This document shows, in pieces, positions 60,144 through 64,000 of a DNA stretch of 64,000 bases. This stretch comes from Luteimonas sp. JM171 (GTDB taxonomy: Bacteria > Pseudomonadota > Gammaproteobacteria > Xanthomonadales > Xanthomonadaceae), in contig NZ_CP017074.1 in NCBI RefSeq assembly GCF_001717465.1, forward strand, positions 2,012,873 through 2,076,872. The letters are read 5' to 3'. Under the pieces are notes generated by a model, which saw nothing but the letters and a program-made list of their open reading frames with translations, made no database searches and was not told the DNA's origin. The stretch's first letter is position 1; each line of letters starts with the position of its first letter. The position numbers and the translations under genes are program-made.

Positions 60144-60396
60144 TCCCGCCCAGCTCCGGGAACGGCTCGGCCTGGTCGGGTTTCTCCGGATCGCTCAGCA
60201 GCTTCACCCGCAGTTCGGCCTGCTCCAGCGCCTGCTGGCAGCGCCGGTACAGGCCCACGCCGCGCTCGTACGCAGCCAGCGATTGCTCCAGGCTCAGCTC
60301 GCCGCGTTCCATGTCATCGACAAGCGCCTCGAGTTGTTCCAGCGACTTCTCGAAATCGGCGACGGGGGAGGGGTCCGGGGTCTGTTCTTTTACCAT
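60136..60396 (-). CDS. xseB: Exodeoxyribonuclease VII small subunit
   Basis: An 86-residue coiled-coil subunit of exonuclease VII, which degrades single-stranded DNA. Typical [20 protein letters not shown] segment and [15 protein letters not shown]. Overlaps ispA by 8 nt, the common xseB-ispA coupling; dxs is not in this window. Confidence 0.93.
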   Translation of the reverse strand: MVKEQTPDPSPVADFEKSLEQLEALVDDMERGELSLEQSLAAYERGVGLYRRCQQALEQAELRVKLLSDPEKPDQAEPFPELGGND

Positions 60397-60421
60397 GCGA
60401 CGAGTTTAAGCCTTCGGCTGT

Positions 60422-60466
60422 CCAGATACGCAAAACGCCCCGCGAGGGGGCGTTTTGCGTATCTGG
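60422..60466 (-). terminator. Perfect 20-bp inverted repeat at the tRNA-Ser 3' end
   Basis: Bases 60422-60441 pair perfectly with 60447-60466 across a 5-nt loop. The GC core (CGCCCC/GGGGCG) is flanked by A4 and T4, giving a bidirectional intrinsic terminator form. On the tRNA strand the stem begins with the encoded CCA (60464-60466). It separates tRNA-Ser from xseB. Confidence 0.75.
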
Positions 60467-60554
60467 CGGAGAGGGGGGGATTCGAACCCCCGAGGCGCTA
60501 TAAACGCCTGCCTGATTTCGAGTCAGGTACATTCAACCACTCTGCCACCTCTCC
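60464..60554 (-). tRNA. tRNA-Ser (CGA anticodon)
   Basis: The 91-nt minus-strand sequence folds as a class-II tRNA. Acceptor GGAGAGG/CCTCTCC, discriminator G, encoded CCA (60464-60466). Anticodon stem CCTGA/TCAGG with loop CTCGAAA, so the anticodon is CGA (60518-60520). It has a long variable arm (AGGCG/CGCCT) and T arm GGGGG-TTCGAAT-CCCCC. It reads the UCG codon. Confidence 0.97.
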
Positions 60555-60668
60555 GGTGACTGGCCGCCGCCGTCGGGCAGCGAGTCGGCAATGATAAGGC
60601 GCCCTCGTGCGGGCTACAAGGCAGGCGGCGGCGGGTAAACTGCGCCTTTTCACAGCCGGTAACCCGTC

Positions 60669-61076
60669 ATGCCAGAAGTCCAGGTCCCCGTCTCCTTTGG
60701 CGAACTGCTCGACAAGCTCGCCATCCTGCAGATCAAGTCCGAACGGATGCAGGACCCGGCCAAGCTCGCCAATGTCCGCCGCGAGCTGAGCGCCCTGGAG
60801 AAGACCTGGATGGCGCACCCGGCCGCCAGCCGGGACGTCGCCCGCCTGCGGGCCGACCTCAAGGCCGTGAATGAGCGGCTGTGGGAGATCGAGGACGATA
60901 TCCGCCTCAAGGAAAAGGCCGGGGAGTTCGACGATGAGTTCGTGCGCCTCGCCCGCAGCGTCTATTTCGAGAACGATGAGCGCGCCCGGATCAAGAAGGA
61001 GATCAACCTCGCGCTGGGCTCGGAGTTCGTCGAAGAGAAGTCGTACGAGGACTACCGCGGCGCGGAGGGTGCCTGA
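60669..61076 (+). CDS. DUF6165 family protein
   Basis: A 135-residue, mostly helical cytoplasmic protein of the DUF6165 family. Motifs: VSFGELLDKLAILQIKSERM, and ENDERARIKKEINLALGS near the C-terminus. No catalytic site evident. It lies beside a GT9 glycosyltransferase and kdkA, so a role linked to LPS-core synthesis is inferred from position only. Confidence 0.82.
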   Translation: MPEVQVPVSFGELLDKLAILQIKSERMQDPAKLANVRRELSALEKTWMAHPAASRDVARLRADLKAVNERLWEIEDDIRLKEKAGEFDDEFVRLARSVYFENDERARIKKEINLALGSEFVEEKSYEDYRGAEGA

Positions 61077-61082
61077 CCGGCG

Positions 61083-62150
61083 TCAGCCGTGGTCGGCGCG
61101 GAAGCACTCAAAGGCGGCGATCGCGTCTTCCACGGTCACCAGCTCCATCACCCCGTCGAACTCGATCTTGGTGCCCCATTTCAGCTCGGCGGCCGGGCGC
61201 CTGAGATAGCGGCGCGCGGCGTCGTCGTAGCGGTCCACGCAGTAGCGGCGGTCGGAGTAGGGGCCGCTGCGCTCGGGGTTGCTGGCCGCGTGCAGGCCCA
61301 GGACCTTCGTCCCCATGGCATTGGCGATGTGCATGGGACCCGAGTCCGGGGTCATCACCAGGTCGGCGCGGGCCGCCAGCGCGGGCAATTGCTTGAGCGT
61401 GTCCTTGCCCACCAGGTCGATCGCCGGTGCCTGCATGCCGGCGATGATGGCGTCGGTGGTGCGGCGCTCGAGTTCGCTGCGCCCGCCGCACAGCACCACC
61501 CGCCAGCCCGCTGACGCTGCATGGTCGGCCACCGCGGCATAGCGGTCCGCGTACCAGTTGCGGCGCTCGTGGCTGGAGCAGGGCGAGATCACCAGGGTGC
61601 GCAGGCCGTCGTCGGGCCACTGGGCGCGCGCCCAATCGTGCGCTTCGCCAGGCACCGGCATGTTCCACACGGTCTTGCCGCGCAGCAGCCCGAGCGGTTC
61701 GCAGAAGCTGCCGATTGCGTCCAGCACGTGGATGCCGGGGCGGTCGGCAATGCGTTCGTTGATGAACAGCCCGTGCAGGTCCTTCGAACGGGCTCGGTCG
61801 TAGCCGATGCGCCGGCGCGCGGGAATGAACGCCGAGAGCAGGTTGGCGCGGCCCGCCACCTGCAGCTGCAGCAGCGCGTCGAAGCGGCGGCCATCCAGGC
61901 TGCGGCGCAGGGCACGCATCCCGCCCAGGCCCGTCTTCTTGTCGTAGACGATGAACTCCACGCCCGGCAGGCCCTCGAGCAGGCGCTGTTCGGCCTTGCC
62001 GATCACCCAGGTCAGCGCGGTGTCGGGCCATGCGTCCTGCAAGGTATGCACCAGCGGCAGCACGTGGGTGACATCGCCCAGCGCGGACAGGCGCAACAGG
62101 CAGATCGACGCCGGCTGGGAGGCGGCTCGGGAGGGCGTGGGATTGGCCAT
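61083..62150 (-). CDS. GT9-family glycosyltransferase (LPS heptosyltransferase-like)
   Basis: A 355-residue GT-B glycosyltransferase of family 9. N-terminal RLSALGDVTHVLPLVHTL (acceptor domain start), C-terminal VISPCSSHERRNWYADRY and TPDSGPMHIANAMGTKVLGLH (nucleotide-sugar site). GT9 enzymes add heptose to the LPS inner core from ADP-heptose; the exact sugar here is unproven. Divergent from kdkA with only 21 bp between start codons. Confidence 0.88.
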   Translation of the reverse strand: MANPTPSRAASQPASICLLRLSALGDVTHVLPLVHTLQDAWPDTALTWVIGKAEQRLLEGLPGVEFIVYDKKTGLGGMRALRRSLDGRRFDALLQLQVAGRANLLSAFIPARRRIGYDRARSKDLHGLFINERIADRPGIHVLDAIGSFCEPLGLLRGKTVWNMPVPGEAHDWARAQWPDDGLRTLVISPCSSHERRNWYADRYAAVADHAASAGWRVVLCGGRSELERRTTDAIIAGMQAPAIDLVGKDTLKQLPALAARADLVMTPDSGPMHIANAMGTKVLGLHAASNPERSGPYSDRRYCVDRYDDAARRYLRRPAAELKWGTKIEFDGVMELVTVEDAIAAFECFRADHG

Positions 62151-62171
62151 TCGGCTTGCTAGACTCGCTGG

Positions 62172-62918
62172 ATGGTCCGGTTCGACGCCAGCGAAAGCCT
62201 GACGCCATTCCGCGTTGCAGGCGGCGGATATGGCTCGATTCTCTGCGATGCGGCGATCGCCCGGCAAGTCGGGCATGAGTGGTTCGACCCGCGGCACTGG
62301 GGCGATGCCGCGCAGCCGGTGGGCAGCGGCGGGCGCGGCGGGGCGTGGTTCGTGGACGGCCAGTTTGGCCACGCGGTGCTGCGCCATTACCTGCGCGGCG
62401 GGCTGGCGGCGCGGATCAGCCGCGACCTGCACCTGTGGCGGGGCAGCGACCGCGCGCGCAGTTTCGTGGAATTCCGCCTGCTGCGCGAGCTCCGCGGCGA
62501 TGGCCTGCCGGTCCCGGCACCGGTCGCTGCCTGCTACCTGCGTCGCGGCGCCTTCTATCGTGCAGCCATCCTGGTGGAGCGACTGTGCAACGTGCGCAGC
62601 CTGGCGGAGCTGGCGGAGGCCGGCGGCGCGCCGTGGCGGGAGGCCGGCGAGCTGATCGCGCGCTGTCACCGCGGCGGCCTTGACCACGTGGACCTCAACG
62701 CACACAACATCCTGTTCGACGCCCAGGGGCAGGGCTGGGTGATCGACCTGGACCGCTGCCGCAAGCGCCTGCCGGAGACCGGCTGGCGTTCGCGCAACCT
62801 GGCCCGCCTGGAGCGCTCGCTGCTCAAGCTGCGCGGCCGCCGCCCGGTGGACACCGTGCGCGCGGAGTTCGCCAGCCTGCGCGAGGCCTACGACGCCCGC
62901 TGGGCGAAGGGATACTGA
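62172..62918 (+). CDS. kdkA: Kdo kinase (3-deoxy-D-manno-octulosonic acid kinase)
   Basis: A 248-residue kinase of the KdkA/WaaP group that phosphorylates Kdo at position 4 in lipid A-Kdo. Kinase motifs: [10 protein letters not shown] near the nucleotide loop, catalytic [12 protein letters not shown] and [10 protein letters not shown] as the metal-binding segment. Species with this enzyme carry a single, phosphorylated Kdo. The start codon is 21 bp from the divergent GT9 gene, and a TAGACT hexamer ends 6 nt before ATG. Confidence 0.9.
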   Translation: MVRFDASESLTPFRVAGGGYGSILCDAAIARQVGHEWFDPRHWGDAAQPVGSGGRGGAWFVDGQFGHAVLRHYLRGGLAARISRDLHLWRGSDRARSFVEFRLLRELRGDGLPVPAPVAACYLRRGAFYRAAILVERLCNVRSLAELAEAGGAPWREAGELIARCHRGGLDHVDLNAHNILFDAQGQGWVIDLDRCRKRLPETGWRSRNLARLERSLLKLRGRRPVDTVRAEFASLREAYDARWAKGY

Positions 62919-62922
62919 CGCC

Positions 62923-63681
62923 ATGGCCTGGTCGCTTCGTTTCCACGGGGTGGGCAACGCCTACGCCGTCGATCTCGGCAACTCCATGGCAACCATCGAG
63001 CGCGACGGCGAGCCGTGGCTCACCATCGATTGCGGCAGCGAGGGCCTGACCGCCTGCCTGGCGCACTACGGCCATCCCCCGCGCGCGCTGTTCATCACCC
63101 ACACCCACATGGACCACGTGGGCGGCTTTGAACGCCTGTTCGTGCATGAGTACTTCAAGCGCAAGGTGCCCGGGCGCATGCCGGTCTACGTGCCTGCGAG
63201 CGTGGTGCCGCTGCTGCACCAGCGCGTGGGCGACTACCCCAATGCGCTGGCCGAGGGCGGGGTGAATTTCTGGGAAGCGTTCCAGCTCATTCCCGTCGGC
63301 GACTGGTTCTGGCACCAGGGGGTGCGGCTGGAAACCTTCGCGGTGCGCCACCACTGGCCGCGCACGGCGTTCGGGCTGCGCCTGCCGGGCAGCCTGGTGT
63401 GGACCGGGGACACGCGGCCCATCGGCGACCTGCTGAAGGTCTACGCGGATGCCGGTGAGGTCGTCGCCCACGATTGCGCGCTGCAGGGCAACCCCTCCCA
63501 CGCGGGGCTGGACGAGCTGGAGCGGGAATACCCGCCCGAACTGCTGGAACGCTGCGTCCTCTATCACTACGCCAGCCCGGAAGAGGGCGAGGCCATGCGC
63601 CGCCGCGGCCGCCGGGTGGCCCTGCCGGGGGAGGTCTTGACCTTGCCCGAGCCCATATCGGGCATCATGGACGGGTCATGA
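62923..63681 (+). CDS. MBL-fold metallohydrolase
   Basis: A 252-residue metallo-beta-lactamase-fold enzyme. Zinc motif THTHMDHVGG (His60, His62, Asp64, His65), then a His in VRHHWPRTAFG and Asp in WTGDTRPIG. Related proteins act on RNA 3' ends or small esters; the substrate is unassigned. Overlaps moaA by 4 nt and follows kdkA by 4 nt. Confidence 0.85.
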   Translation: MAWSLRFHGVGNAYAVDLGNSMATIERDGEPWLTIDCGSEGLTACLAHYGHPPRALFITHTHMDHVGGFERLFVHEYFKRKVPGRMPVYVPASVVPLLHQRVGDYPNALAEGGVNFWEAFQLIPVGDWFWHQGVRLETFAVRHHWPRTAFGLRLPGSLVWTGDTRPIGDLLKVYADAGEVVAHDCALQGNPSHAGLDELEREYPPELLERCVLYHYASPEEGEAMRRRGRRVALPGEVLTLPEPISGIMDGS

Positions 63682-64000
63682 GTGCCGCCCCTGCCCCCGC
63701 CGGGACCCCGTTGCCGCTCGACCGTCTGGGCCGGCCGCTGCGCGACCTGCGGCTGTCGGTGATCGAGGCCTGCAATTTCCGCTGCGACTACTGCATGCCG
63801 GCCGACCGCGTGCCCGACGACTACGGGCTGGATTCGGCGTCGCGCCTGTCCTTCGACGAGATCGAAACGCTGGTGCGCGGGTTCGCCCGCGTGGGCATCC
63901 GCAAGCTGCGCATCACCGGCGGCGAGCCGCTGCTGCGCCGCAACCTGCCCGAGCTGGTGGCGCGGCTGGTGGAAGTGCCGGGCATCGAGGACCTGGCGCT
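63678..64000 (+). CDS. moaA: GTP 3',8-cyclase MoaA (5' part, cut by window end)
   Basis: The first 107 codons of a radical-SAM enzyme starting molybdenum cofactor synthesis. The 4Fe-4S motif CNFRCDYC (Cys32, Cys36, Cys39) is in IEACNFRCDYCM, followed by LRITGGEPLLRRNLPELV. ATG 63678 overlaps the MBL gene stop. The reading frame is open to the last base. Confidence 0.93.
   Translation, partial: MSAAPAPAGTPLPLDRLGRPLRDLRLSVIEACNFRCDYCMPADRVPDDYGLDSASRLSFDEIETLVRGFARVGIRKLRITGGEPLLRRNLPELVARLVEVPGIEDLA

Noticed and set aside
60422..60554. tRNA-Ser 3' end plus inverted repeat as an integration attachment site
   Set aside because: No integrase, direct repeat of the tRNA end or foreign-looking segment nearby; the inverted repeat is explained as a terminator.

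Overview
This is a gene-dense, high-GC chromosomal segment of a gammaproteobacterium, most likely family Lysobacteraceae/Xanthomonadaceae (Lysobacter/Luteimonas-like). The basis is the gene content: a TonB-Xanth-Caul-type receptor, M13 and M1 metallopeptidases, a GT9/KdkA/DUF6165 lipopolysaccharide-core group, the queA/tgt/yajC/secDF block, and the maf-rng-yhdP-tldD order. Genus assignment is inference. There is no integrase, transposase, phage module or CRISPR array. It reads as ordinary chromosome with a few accessory insertions.

Layout. 0.1-4.4 kb: TonB-dependent receptor (-) divergent from a phytase/NHL-type beta-propeller lipoprotein (+). 4.4-6.5 kb: class-III aminotransferase (-) divergent from an Lrp/AsnC regulator (+). 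6.5-15.9 kb: queA, then a ferric-iron ABC transporter (fbpABC-like) lodged between queA and tgt, then tgt-yajC-secD-secF and a strong terminator. 15.9-16.4 kb: intergenic region with two copies of a structured repeat (the same ~48-50 bp core, opposite orientations, unrelated inverted arms). 16.4-23.3 kb: suhB, trmJ, exoD-like, a CNNM/CBS protein, a DUF47-PiT phosphate uptake pair with a Pho-box-like site, an alkyltransferase-like protein and a rhomboid protease. 23.3-32.1 kb: a minus-strand run of an active-looking M13 peptidase lipoprotein, an ABC ATPase, an ABC permease fused to an M1-type peptidase, and an M13 paralogue that has lost two of three zinc ligands. 32.5-38.7 kb: rhlE-like helicase, a Ser/Thr kinase with a C-terminal FGE/SUMF1-like domain, an unknown membrane-anchored protein, a DUF4442 protein and YbbN-type thioredoxin. 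38.9-42.1 kb: DUF998-like membrane protein, SemiSWEET, amidohydrolase, DUF368 (undecaprenyl-phosphate translocase family). 42.1-48.2 kb: leuS-lptE-holA-nadD-rsfS-rlmH. 48.2-58.7 kb: small unknown ORF, SIMPL protein, maf-rng-yhdP-tldD, darP, pmbA. 58.8-64 kb: DUF4870, ispA-xseB, tRNA-Ser(CGA), DUF6165, GT9, kdkA, MBL-fold hydrolase and the start of moaA (cut by the window end).

The housekeeping blocks cover tRNA modification and Sec export, outer-membrane biogenesis (lptE, yhdP, GT9, kdkA, DUF368), ribosome biology and polyprenyl synthesis. Accessory interest lies in four places: the peptidase/ABC locus (23.3-32.1 kb), the fbp insertion with a possible Fur site, the dispersed structured repeat near 16.2 kb, and the kinase with its divergent unknown neighbour (33.8-37.4 kb).
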